NCBI GenBank assembly: GCA_003260075.1
Contig: QLIY01000470.1
Span: 1 to 64,000 of the forward strand
Length of the DNA stretch: 64,000 nucleotides
Reading direction: 5' to 3'
From: Phallusia mammillata
Lineage: Eukaryota; Chordata; Ascidiacea; Phlebobranchia; Ascidiidae
In this document: one piece after another, positions 1-13,100 of the stretch
Numbering within the stretch: position 1 is the first letter of the stretch
Layout of the letters: each line of letters begins with the position of its first letter
Notes under the pieces: model-generated
Told to the model about the DNA's origin: nothing
The model's input: only the letters and a program-made list of their open reading frames with translations
Database searches by the model: none
Position numbers and translations under genes: made by a program

Positions 1-246
1 GGTGTTTTATTAAGCTGTACATGCCCATAAAGTACGCGTTTTCCACCATCTAGTCCTTTTGAAAAATCATTCGTTTTTGTTTAAGACACCCTTTAGAACA
101 CTAGTTACATATGTTAGCAGTGCATGAATATGCAAATTTAACGCTCGGGTCAGTTTGTGCAACTGCTCGGCCGAGCACCGAGCATTAAAAACAGCGATGC
201 TCGGTACCGAGTACTCGGGTTCTGGCTCGGCTCGGCGCATCCCTAG
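1..246. mobile_element. Possible end of a hAT-like element
   Basis: Between about 155 and 246 there are nested palindromic motifs built on GCTCGG/CCGAGC. They end in CGGCGCATCCCTA, which resembles the terminal style of the better supported hAT-like element at 50495-50998. The left end is not visible in the window, so this is tentative. Confidence 0.35.
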
Positions 247-696
247 TATTTTTACTTTTGCTTACATCAGACAATAATGACAACTGGACATGCGACAACC
301 GGATTTTTTTCAGTTAATTGACTATGGGCAAATTGGCATACTGAACTTAAAAGTGTGCTTATTCGGAAATCGTTCTGAACCTACGTGAGATTCAAGTTGC
401 GGGTAGTCGCACTAAACTTTGGAACGCTGTTTTACAGCAGTTGTTGTTTAATGTTTAACGCTAATTTAAGCCTGTCATTTATTAAAAGTGTTTTAATGTC
501 TGTAATTTTTTTTTAAATTAAAATTAAATTACCTAATTAGACCTAATAACAAACAGAAAAGTCAATGATTATTAAGTATTATGACGTTTTGTTGTTAGGT
601 TATAGTGTCTAAAATTATGCACTTATGCTGTAGATCTTACGTTGACCCATCAATATAACCCACAAAGGCTTAAAACTTCACCCCGTAATGTTTTAG

Positions 697-798
697 GCTG
701 TCGGTGGCAAAGGAGGAAGTCATCCAACTTCAACTGATGGAGGTGGCGGTGGCGGAGGTCGTATGTCTGTCACAATGGTGGAAGATGGAAGTTTTCTG
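697..798 (+). CDS. Exon, first copy of the GGGGGGGR segment (module 0 part D)
   Basis: Phase 0, 34 codons, begins AVGGKGGSHPTSTDG and ends EDGSFL before a GTGAGT donor. It is nearly identical to 2566-2667, and the intron before it (from about 610) is also duplicated. This makes it an upstream duplicate or a second haplotype placed out of order. Confidence 0.65.
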
Positions 799-3700
799 GT
801 GAGTGAAAACCACGCTTTTAAGAAGCTCGTTTCGGCTCGACAGATTGACAAACCTATAAGCTTACTTTGATGTCTCAGGAAAGACCTAAACAACAAACTC
901 AATAGACAATAACAGACAGTTGATCTTGAACAAGGCGTTTTAGGGAACTATTTGACATAAGGTCAGGTCCAGCAACTGGCTACTTAGCTAATTAAATTTG
1001 TTCAAAAAATACTGACACAGAGTGTAAAGTTAAATTTCAATCAAGCCCGTTTTTTGAAAATCTCAACATCAGAACACGCGGCCTCCACACTACAACTATC
1101 AAGGGCGTGATCCTCGACATGCGCAGTGGTGCCAAGATAACCTCGAATGACCTCCAAATTGAGTTCACGAATGTGACATTACACTCGGCATCGGAGATCT
1201 CTGTGGACGAAGGAAGGCCAAGTGATCTTACAGGAGGTAAGTAACAACATTTTTATAGGTTCTTAAATAAAAGGCTNTTTCCTCATTAACTTTTATTTGC
1301 TGGTGCGAAGCAAGTTCAGAAAACTTTTCCAGAGGCGTCACGAAACAAAAAAGTTTGAGAACCACTGGGCTACGGTATCTCTCCAACATTTTGTGTCCAA
1401 TATTCTCCAATAACAATTACTGTATTTTTTAGGGATCGTTTTNCTCGCAAGTAATCACACTATGTTGTTTAGATTCACGTAATTGGTAACGTCCCAATGA
1501 TTGACATATTTTATGTCGTCGATTCGTGACCTTGCGCAACTTATCAGGTGGATCAACGATTAGGAAAGGCATTTATTCCTCTAGTATTTGTTGCTGGTTT
1601 AAATTTTTGAAGCAACGATCACACGTTGATCACGTGACAGTCACGCTAATCTTGCAGCTGCAGTTTTGCTGAGTAAGCTAGAAAGTAGCGCCACAATCTG
1701 AGTCTTTAAAGGTTTGCTAAAATCAATTATTCTTTTTGTCAATTGAATAACGGGTTATAATAGAAACTGATGCAGCTCGCCTTTGCACCCTTGCGCTGTA
1801 GAATGTGCCGAAGTTGGAAGTTTGACCATGTTTCGGTCGTGTACTTTCGGGTTTGGGCTTGCTTACAAATATGCACAGCGCTTTGCCGCTTAACGCGTTG
1901 GTTTGAACTACAAAACGAAATAGGTCAGAAACAATTTTACGTGTATATTAAGCGAGAGGCCTTTATAAGGGAAACTACCCAAAACAAGACTAAAACGTCA
2001 TAAACTGTCGTCATAGGGAAGTTCCTAAATTGAAGTGTTGGGTCCCTTGGCTACAATGCGAAGTAACATATCTTTTCAAATAAACCTGACTACAAGAGAA
2101 AGCACAAATCAAACGAACTGCGGTGTGTGCGCCAATTAAAGAGTGTGTGTGCGTTGCTTCTGTTTCTTCAACACACTTGGGCGATTGCACCATAGCCACG
2201 GCAGTTAGGAAGCATGGCGCCATGTATTGCGCTGCGAGTAGCACTTTTTTATATTCGGCAACAAAAGAGAGAAAATACTGCTCCGTTGCCATAGTTGAGC
2301 GTCACTGCAACTTTGTTTCAGCTGGGGAAGTGAAAATGAGCACTTTTGTTAACGGCGTGTACTGTTTACATAGCAACCGGATTATCGCATAATCCGGTTA
2401 ATCGCATCAAATGCCCTTGGCAAATCGATGATGCGATTAACCGGATTCGTCTGTATCTACATTGTAGATTGTAGATTCGACAATAATGCACTTATGATGT
2501 AGATCTTAAATCGACCCGTCAATATAACCGGCAAAGACTTAAAACTTCGCCCCATTATGTTTCAGGCTGTCGGTGGCAAAGGAGGAAGCCACCCAACTTC
2601 AACTGATGGAGGTGGCGGTGGCGGAGGTCGCATGTCTGTTACAATGGTAGAAGACGGTAGTTTTCTGGTGAGTGAAAATCACGTAAAACATGGGAAAAAA
2701 TATTAAACGAAAGCACGTCACAACGTAACGAAACACTGTTCGATAACGAATGATTGGGCCTCCGTTGAGCAGGTGCCTGAAGCAGTCAAAAAGCACTGTT
2801 TGATGTTCGATGTATTGCCCCGTTGATGAATATTTCATGACTCAAGGAATAGTCTCTTTCTGTAGTCACAACAGACGCCGAACTGTCTAATAACAATCAC
2901 TGTATATTGTTCTAGGGATCGTTTTTGGTTCACGGTGGCGATGGTGGAGTCGGTTACGATGCAAGTCTGGGCAGGGGAGGTGCAGGTACAGCATATATTC
3001 TGCACAAGGCGCACCCTAACGGAAGTCCGGACGCCCACGATGGAACCACGAATGTGGATAAAGAAACGCTGTCGGTATCTAACCGTGACGCAAACTGGTT
3101 GCGAGGAAAACCAGAGGTATGTAGTTCAAGTTTGTTGAATACACATTTGTGCATTCGGCATTGAACTTGTATATTTAAGAAAGAAACATACAAGCTCAAT
3201 TGACCTGCACTGACTACCATGCATTCTATGTACACAAGATTTGATTAAACTATTTTTCTGTTGCTTTTAAGGTCAAGTTTTATACAGCTATCAAATTCAA
3301 ACTAAACGTTTTCCATTTAATTTAAAATTAAGTTTTGCAATGTCTCAGCTACAAATACTGCTAAAAGATTTTTAAGTGCTTTATTAAATACCTCTAACCA
3401 TGTTAGTCCATCGTATTATGTACAAACCTATTTGGATGCTTAATAGGATAAAACTCCCTCTTAACCGTATTTCATTCATACTTCTCTTATAATATAGCAC
3501 AACTTTTGTCTGATGTATGACTATAGTAAGTACCAAGCACCAAATAGTGCAATATAGATTTACATTCAGGTTATGGTTAAAAAACGCCCTACAAATATAC
3601 GACAGAAAAAGAACTACGGTGCTTTTTGTAGGATGTACGAACGTGGATCAGCGTTCCATGGACAACACTGTATGAGGAACATGCCGATGCTACCACATTT

Positions 3701-6700
3701 ACTCACGCGTACTTTGGCGGTTACGCGCATATCGAGATTCTTCCAGTGGATAACAGCAGTAGACCTGTGGATTTGCCACTTGCGCATCGTCGCATACTCG
3801 AAATTGATGATGTTCAAGGTAGGAGTCGGACGGTTTTGTGTTGCAACCTACTGCATGCAAATGTTAGGCTAGTGCTGGGAATGAGCCGATCCGAAAGCAC
3901 CCGGAATCGAGCAACTCAATATTTAGACCAGTACTATATTTGGCGCTTGGTGCTCCAAAATATGCTGATATCTTTTCTTTCTATATAAATAGACGCAAAA
4001 ACACCAATTTAGCTACTATTAAACAAGCCTTTACTAAATGGGAAAAATATTGTGACACATGTGAAGCTTGGCGCCGTACTTGCGTCAAGCTTAGTAAAAA
4101 AAAAAACATTTGGACTATGATGGTCACTAGTCCTCACTACGTTTACCGTTTGTCCGGTACAGGTTTCTTAAACAGAAGCTGCACATGATATTGTAAATTT
4201 TTTGTTTGTCTAAAAGTTGTGTATTTTTGTCAGGCGATAACACAGCGGTTATCCACGCTCTAGCCGACCACGTGATTGACGTAGATGCTTCAGTGTCTGG
4301 ACCAGTAACTATGCCCGTTAACTCCATCATTTATGAGGTACGTTGCGTTTTTTCTTTAAATTTTTTCTTTTTCATTTTTTTTGTACGTATGATGTGGAAT
4401 AATATAAATATGTATATTTTGTGTTTTATAGAATGGCGAAATCGTTCTTCCCCGCGAAACTAAATTCGCCGGCACATATTTGACGCTAGATGGCGGCAAA
4501 GCGAGCAACGTTCAAAAGTTGAACGTGTCCCATGGTTCAACACTTACTGTGAGCCACAAGGTAAGATTTTCTTATGACGCCATCACAAAATCTTGAGACT
4601 CGAAGACACTAAAACGGGCTATTTAGAGCAACCGCGTTTGGAAAAACAGTATTTGTTGCCACAAGCAAACCGAAGTGCTGATTTGCAATATGTGAATGGC
4701 GATATGTGAAAACATGCACACAATGCGCTGTTTGATTATACAATTTGTAAGACTACAACTGTAGTCTGGGCTTCATTGACCTTACATGACTTGTTTTTAC
4801 GTTTCATGTCTTGGAGTTATAAATTTTTATTTTGTATTTTTTTGCTGCAGGGCAAAGTAAACTCGGACGTTGACGGCGAAGTATTGATGGATGCAATTGA
4901 CATCGGAAGCGGTGGTTCTTTCCACTGTAAACGAACCGGAAAGACAAAGGAACTGAACGAAGTGAATATCACACTCTCCCAATTCTTCGCTGTTCGTGCC
5001 AACGGAAAGGTCTGGTGTAGCTACCTGGATGTATTGGGTAAGCTACAAATTTTTGGTCTCGGATTTTGCAAAAAAACTTATTAAGCCCGCTGTTTGTATA
5101 ATTTGCTCCTGGACGTCAAAATAAGTCTAAAAGCCTTATTAATGGTATTGTTAAATAACATTGACCACTGAATGTTATTCCCACGTTACTTGCGTTTCGA
5201 TTTGTCTTTAAGTTCAAATGGTGATGTCATTACTTGCGTCACGTTTATCTATTTCCAAGGGCATACTCAAACTATAGTATATAACTTTTTGTACTGATGA
5301 TATCATCGTCGATAGTAAAAACCCAATAAAATGTAAATATTTGATCAATGATTTTTTAACTCCGTTTCTTGCGATCGCAAGTTTAGTGCTTTTAAATATT
5401 AATTTTTCTAAGCTATTTAGCTTTTAAAACTAATCGACATTAATAATCACATAGCGAAATCGGACTAAATATGTTATATTTTGTATCGCAGCATCTGATA
5501 TCGAGGTGGACACTGACGGGTTAGTTGACGCCACAGGAGGCGGGTACGAGTTTTCTGAAGGTCCGGGTGTACCTGACGAGGGCCAAGTGGTTTTGAACGC
5601 CGTTCCCGGTGCATCCCACGGAGGAAAGGGAGGAAGAAGCGGATCCAGCGTCTGGAAACCGGATCAGAAGGATTTGCAGGGAAGTGGAGAAGCTTATGGA
5701 AGCTACTTGACTCCTACTGACTTCGGAACTGGTGGAACTGTACGAACAACTCATGAAGTAAGTTGATTTTTTGAGTACTCTGCCTGTTGCGTTTGGTTGA
5801 GCGTTGCAGTGCATAAGTGCAAGGTCAATCAGTTCTAGTTTTAGCCCTTTTGTCAGTACTCTGTCGTACGTTTATAAACGACTGACATTGACAAAGATGG
5901 TTTGCCATTGAAAATCAAAGTTTCACAAAGCAATTACTTTTCGCATTGTACCGTTATACACCAATGGTCTACTGTATGGACATAAATGTCATTTTTGTCG
6001 TTTACTTATATGTCATTTTTTGTCGTTTAGACGGCCGCCGGTGGTGGTGTGATACACATGAAATCCAGGGGTTCGCTCCTGTTAGATGGTTCGCTCAAGT
6101 CAAACGGACAAACATCAAATATCGCTGGTAACGGTGGAGCTGCTGGAGGAAGCATCTGGATTGAAGCTGAAACGTTTGCTGGTAAACAAAATCAACACTG
6201 CAATGTTGTTTTATGCTTTACTTAAGTAGGCACACAGCAACCACATAACTTACTATTAACGAAGGAGAAAATTCTAGGACACAATTACGAAAGCTGTTTT
6301 TCCCAAAAACTCTGCGCTCCCGAAAGCTCGACAAATTATGAAATAAAATATGTGATTATGATTTTCCTATCTTAATATAAAAACAAGCCCAATCTAACCG
6401 AAGCTGCAACTTTTCATTGTGTGCTTCTTAGAAAACATATACGACTTCATCAGTTCCTTATTCAAATAGAAAATACCCTTTTGTTTCGTTTGAAAAGTAC
6501 GATGTAACATGTCCTGTCTGTGCAGGTGGAGACAATCAAACGGATTTTGAATGTAAAATTAATGCATGTTTTAGGCAAAGGAACCGTTGAAGCAAATGGC
6601 GGCGACGGTTCTTGTCCGTACCAATGTAGTTTGTGTGATGAGTACAGACGCTGTGTGAGGTGCAAAGGTGGATATCACTGGAGCAACTACATATGCATAC

Positions 6701-9700
6701 CTGACCACAACAATCCCAACTATGAAATGGTATGTAATATTATCTTGATTTATAACAACTGCAACTTAGTTAGCTCTATTTAGCCAACCATTATTTTGAC
6801 TAAATGCGATGGTCTTGTTCAGCCGGTTTGGACTTGGATTGTTATGAGTTATTGAATACGGTAGCTAATGAAGTAAAAGGATGAGATATGATACAAAAAG
6901 TATGACAAGTACATGTTCGTTCCCCCCCCCCCGTTTGGACTTGGATTGTTATGAGTTATTGAATACGGTAGCTAATGAAGCAAAAGGATAAGATATGACA
7001 CAAAAAGTATGACAAGTACATGTTCGTTATTTAGGTGCATGGCGGCAAAGCTGTTAGTTTACAACCTGAAGTTAATTGTTCTTAACCCTCTTGAAGAGTT
7101 ATTTTGTTTATTCGCTCGTTAGGTGGATAAAACTGTTTTATTGGTCTGCCTCAGTACCCTGGACTAAACAGTTTTTACAAAGTTCTTTTATTTATAAGTT
7201 TGTTTTGAGTAAGTTTTACAAAGACCAACTGTTGGATATACGATTTTCGGTACAGTCACCACAAACCTACCCAATTTAAGTTTCTAACAAGCGTTTCAGT
7301 TTTGTTATTTTGTCCTAATAACCTGTATCTATTTAGATTGTTGGTGGTGGCGGAGGAGGTGGAAGAATCTCAGTGTCAGCTAACTCGTCTTACACGTTTG
7401 TTGGTGAAATGACTGCGTTCGGAGGAAGGAGTTTATCGGAGAACGGTGGTTCGGGAACTATGTATGTGATGAAGAACTCCAGTTACAGTGTGCTGTCTGC
7501 TGACAACGAAGGATTTAAACCGACGTTTGATTATGCTGCTGGTGAGTTTTCTTATCAGCGATTCTTAGTGTGGGCAAAGACAACAAGCGTGCCGTGATAT
7601 AGCCAGCCTACGTTTGAGGGCTATAACGAAAATGCAAGTTTAAAGTTATTCTCTTAGTCACTGTCTCCTGCATGTCAAATAACGAAGCACAGGTAATAAT
7701 TGTCGTGTTGATCCAAATAAGCAAATTACAAACACTTTTCATTCAGTTTGTAATAAGTTGTTTGTTTCCAAAATTGCATTACATTTATCAACTGAGCTTA
7801 TGTACAGACGATCGTGCATCCCGAGTAAGGTACGACAGTGGAAGAACTTACGCATTCCTGGATGACACAAGCACTTCACATGAAATATCTCAAGTCGAAA
7901 TCAAACGTTCTGCCCATCTTGTCTTTGAGAAGGTAAGTTTAGTCATCGAATTCCCAACAATCTGTGACTGTGTTGCAGGTAAACATTATAAAATCACTTT
8001 AATGCAAAACAATACTTGTGTTTTAAACATGGTCAAATTTTCGACAAGGCATGTTGCCATTTCTAAGTTACTCATAAACTCATAAACAGCGCTTGTAATA
8101 AAAATAATCGTTTAACTTCAATATTAGAAAATAAAAGAAAAAATATAGAAAATATTTTTCTGTTAAACCAATCAATAAAATAGTTTACTTTGCACAAACA
8201 TACGGGTTTAATAATATCCTAAAATATTGATGTTTGTTTTTAAATAGCGTGGTAGCGAGGAAGACAGGGTGAGCTTATCGATCGACAAACTTGACGGAGA
8301 TCTCACAGGTTTCCTTCATTTGATCGAGGAAGTTAAATCGACGATCGGCAGTGGAACTTCTTCGCCATTCCCATCTGGTTTGCGAGTTTATCGGGCGGCT
8401 GTGACGTCACTGCCAGACACTGTGCTTTTCAGTCAGCTGTCGTATGAGGTGGGGGAGTTTTTTTTGTTTCATTGAAATATATCACTATAGTTATTACACA
8501 ATAAATTAGCGAGTATTTTGCAAATACTTTTCTGCGTAATGCCAAAAAAAATTTTTTTTTATGGATCACACATTTTAAATTTAATAATGTTTGGATAATA
8601 TAGCATTTTTGCAGTCCAAAATACTAATTGCAAACAATTTAAGCTTGTTTTGATAATTCAACATACCCTTTTGCCCACAAACAAGACGAAACACATGAAA
8701 TACGCAAACTTGTCGCAGGGACACAACAAACCTAATATCAGCATACGAACTAAGCATAAAACATTTATTTAGATATTTGTCAAAAATGTTTATGAAACTT
8801 CAAATTACTTTGGTTTGAGAAATCAATGTTATGTTTCTGTTTTTAATCTCCGCTTCATATTTTTTAGAATATCTTCGTTGCTGGTCTGATCACCAACCTT
8901 CAAGAACTGACCATCGGTAGCCAGATGGCTTTCCACATATTGGACGGTTCAAGAATCTCATCATCTCCAGTTGCGCCCGAGGAAGAAGATCCACTGGGAG
9001 GAGAATATGAAAGATATATCTACATGACAACATTAGACATTCTTACAGGTGCAAATCAAACTTTTATATTTTATTATGTGGTAAAACATCTCTTTAAGAA
9101 TTCTAAATTTTGTACTTTGTTAAGTTTTGCAACAGTGTTACGAAGGATATTCGTGTTTGTTACCTGTAATGTAGTACTTTTAAATTGGACGATCTTTTTT
9201 GACACTAACCAGTCCTGTATTTTACCAAGCCACGGCTCAGTGTTAACACACCACTAGTTTCAATTACATACCTACTTCCTTTTTTCGCCAAAAACTCTTC
9301 AATTTCATATTGGCCATTGGTGACCGTTTTTCCGAAAATCTGTTCCAGCCATAAGTACACTATTCACGGTTTTGATCAAAAAATTCACGGTTTTGATCAA
9401 ATCTGTCAAAAAGTTTCGCTAATCATTTCATTTTCACAAACGTTATTCGCAAAAGTACCAGTCCAGTTCTAAAAGAGACCAATAAAACACCATGTTTTTC
9501 TGTGTTTCAGATGGCAAGTTTGTGGCTGGCTACACAGACGACATTGTCCCTGCAAACCCCAAACCGTCCCTCACTCTTAACCTGACACAAGATCTGAAAC
9601 TACATCCCGGTGCTCGTCTTGTCGCTCCCTGGCTTGACGTCATCGATGTTCGTTCCGTGAACATCGACCGCTCGGCAACTATCAGCTCAGTGGGACTTGG

Positions 9701-10069
9701 TGATGACAATGTGGGAGGAGGACTCGATTCCACATCAGGAGGAGGATCTGGAGGCGGACACGGAGGAAGTGGAGGAGAAGGACGCGATAAGGTTATTTGA
9801 CTGCAACTGTGTTAGTGTGTCTCAATTGCAAAGCATTGAGGTTTTTCGTGTTGCTTTACTGCGTCTGTAACAGGGGTAAAGAATGGTTAGAAATTATTTG
9901 CCTAAACCCCAAACTATGGCATTATTAAAAAATAATAATTCACTATATTTAAACTATGTGTACAAGTTTTTCGTTATTGATATAGACTGCATTATTCGCC
10001 CGATTTTAATATATTGTAGTTTGTTTCAATGACACTAATCAGACCCAAATTTAGGGGCTATTGCTGTAA

Positions 10070-10123
<54 letters not shown>

Positions 10124-13100
10124 CTCCCAACTACTTATTTTGCGGCTCCTACCAAACCTCAGAAAACCACTAAAGATTGCTATTTAGCGTTCAAAGTAAT
10201 CTTTAGTGATTTTCTCAAGGTTTTGTTTTTTTGCGGCTCCCTACACACTTAAAAAACTACCATTTGGTCCCGACAATAAAAAGGTTTGATAACCACTGCT
10301 GTAAAATGTAAAATCTGTTTAACTACTTCGCTGTCTTTCTGCAAGCTGTTTTGTCACCTAGTGCAAGTTGAATTCTTGGTCGTAAATATCATTTGCCAAC
10401 AGCACCTAAATTTATGAGAACTAAGGATGTTATTATATCGGCGAAATCGATTTTTATTTGTAATATTACATAATGAAAAACACAGACTAATTTAAGTGTA
10501 CTCTTTAGTTAAGTATACACGGAAACCTAAAGCAATGTCTTTCTTTGAAATAGTCTCCCCCCCCCCAGGTTTTGTTTTTTTGCGGCTCCCTACACACTTA
10601 AAAAACTACCATTTAGTCCCGACAATAAAAAAGTTTGATAACCACTGCTGTAAAATGTAAAATCTGTTTAACTACGCTGTATTTCTGTAAGCTGTTTTGT
10701 CACCTAGTGCAAGTTGAATTCTTGGTCGTAAATATTATTTGCCAACAGCACCTAAATTTATAAGAACTGATGATGTTATTATATCGGCTAAATCGATTTT
10801 TTATTTGTAATATTACATAATGAAAAACACAGACTAATGTAAGTGTACTCAGAGCTTTAGTTAAGTATACACGGAAACCTAAAGCAATATCTTCCTTTGA
10901 AATAGTCCGTGGTTGGTCACTCCTTTGGATCAATGTACACCCCTCGTCATTTCGGTCAATCCGGTGGAAGCGGTAACGGACTGGAAGGTGGAAAAGGTGG
11001 TGGAGCACTGGCGTTCATTGCTCGTGAGAAGGTGGAGATCGACGGTAAAATCGACATGTCAGGTAGCAGCAGCACGATTGGTGCTAACAACATCGGTGGA
11101 GGCGGTGGTTCCGGTGGAAGCGTTTACATCACCTGTCAAACACTGGCTGGTCAGTGTAACTGTTGTTTGTTTGGATTTATAGATGGCGTTTTTATTGTAG
11201 CCTATGTTACTGTAGCGCTCCTAAGTAAGGCTAAGGTTAGAGGTTTAGCAATTACTGACTTTAAAAGTAGCTTTATCTGCTGCTTTTAAAACCATTCTAA
11301 TATAGTTTCAAAACACTGTCGTTTCAAACCGTTTACAGATTGGTGATTCGATAATTTGCATTTAGGCCTGGGACAGTAAATGAACTTAAGGGTTTTAAAC
11401 TTCTTGGTTAAAACATGGCCGTTTAGGTATAGATTCGCCTGGAATACACATTTCTCTTATTTCGGAATTATAATCTTCAACCTCAAAAAATAAATTTATA
11501 TTGCCAAAAACCATATATTCATAAACTGGCCGATTTTATTTCACCATATAGTGCCCCCCCCCCTCGCCTGGAATACACATTTCTCTTATTTCGGAATTAT
11601 AATCTTCAACCCCAAAAATTAAATTTATATTGCCAAAAACCATATATTCATAAACTAGCCGAATTTATTTCACCATATAGTTTGAACGTTTGATGGTAAA
11701 TACCATGTGGCTAATATTTGTCGTTCTAAACAGGAAACGGTGAAATCCATGCGAATGGAGGTTCGGGTTCAGGTGGTGGAGGCGGTGGCCGCGTTGCGAT
11801 GTGGTTTTCTAACAACATTTACGTCGGATCGTTTTCTGCCGTCGGTGGACATGGAACTTATGAGCCTGGTGGCGCAGGTAATGACCCATTAGAATCAAAA
11901 CTTAACTCAATTTATAAGTGTTTTTGACTATTTTAATTTTATAAATAAGTACCTGTTTTTGTATCTTTGTATTATTGTACTTTTATTAGGATTTCTGAGC
12001 TAATTATACGGGTTTTCTCTCAAAAATTTCTTTCATTCTTTTTTTATCCTTTAGGAACCATTTTGCTTCGTCAGAAGGTTAATGCGTCATCAAGCTTTAC
12101 GATGACGTCGTCCGGTTCGTTTTATGAAGACAAACTTGTGGTTGACAACGGCAAGAACCCGGATCCAATAACATTTTTGGTGAACTTCTACAATCTGCTT
12201 TACAGCAACCAACGCGGAATAGAAAGTACCAGGTCAGAAAGAGAAGTGGTTTTGTTAATTTTTAACAAATGTCTAGGATGAAGTAGGCCGCGTGTTCGGA
12301 ACCAATCATCTCACATTTGTTAAAAATCTGCTAAATGATGTGACCTTAAAATAAACCGTGCAAGCACGTCTGGTTGAAGTAAGAGCATAGACATGAAAGC
12401 TCAATGCTAGGTTATACATAACATTTGTTGTTTTATCCCATACAAATAACTGTTCGTTATACTTTCAGAACTTTCCTGATGGACGAGGAAGGCGATGAAG
12501 ATATTCGCGACGTGAAATTTAAGTCAGTTGACTTGAGAGGACACGCCCATCTTGTGTTGTACCCGGAAGTGGAGGAAATGAACATGACCATTGGAGAGAG
12601 TGTCGGAGATAGAAGTGGAACTTTGCATGTCGGACATTACCAGGTAATTATATATCACAATGTGTGCGCCTGTCCAAATACTGACTGTGATCTTTTTGCT
12701 CAGCATTTTTTTAGATTATTGAAACTGCTTAATTACGAATTTGTACACGCTAACTAACATAGACTTTTGTTTGCCAACCCATTTCAGGAACATAAGTTGT
12801 AGAAAGCCAAGTTTTTAAAGTTCGGTGACTTTTACTCGTAGCCTACTTTACTGAGTTGTATCTGTAACTTTGTGATTTAAATTAATCCTTTATGTGTAGT
12901 CTAGCAGTGTCACCACCAATAAAAGCCAAATCAACCATTTATCTCTGGTTTCAGAGTTTGGACGTCGCACTTCCATCTACTTCTCCTGAACTTATGTTTG
13001 GTGTTGAAATCTACGAGAAAGCTAAGATGAGGAGTGATGGCAATTTGTTTATCAACGATGTACGACTGATGGTTAGCGGTTTGTTGAACGGAGCTCACAC

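Noticed and set aside
1770..2392. Open frames at 1770-2003 and 2123-2392 as small genes
   Set aside because: No similarity to the module pattern, no splice-site logic, and the composition is that of intron; expected by chance.
10208..10300. A third hAT-like family ending GATAACCACTG
   Set aside because: Only one terminus is visible and the other side is lost at the 50-C run; no target duplication could be shown.
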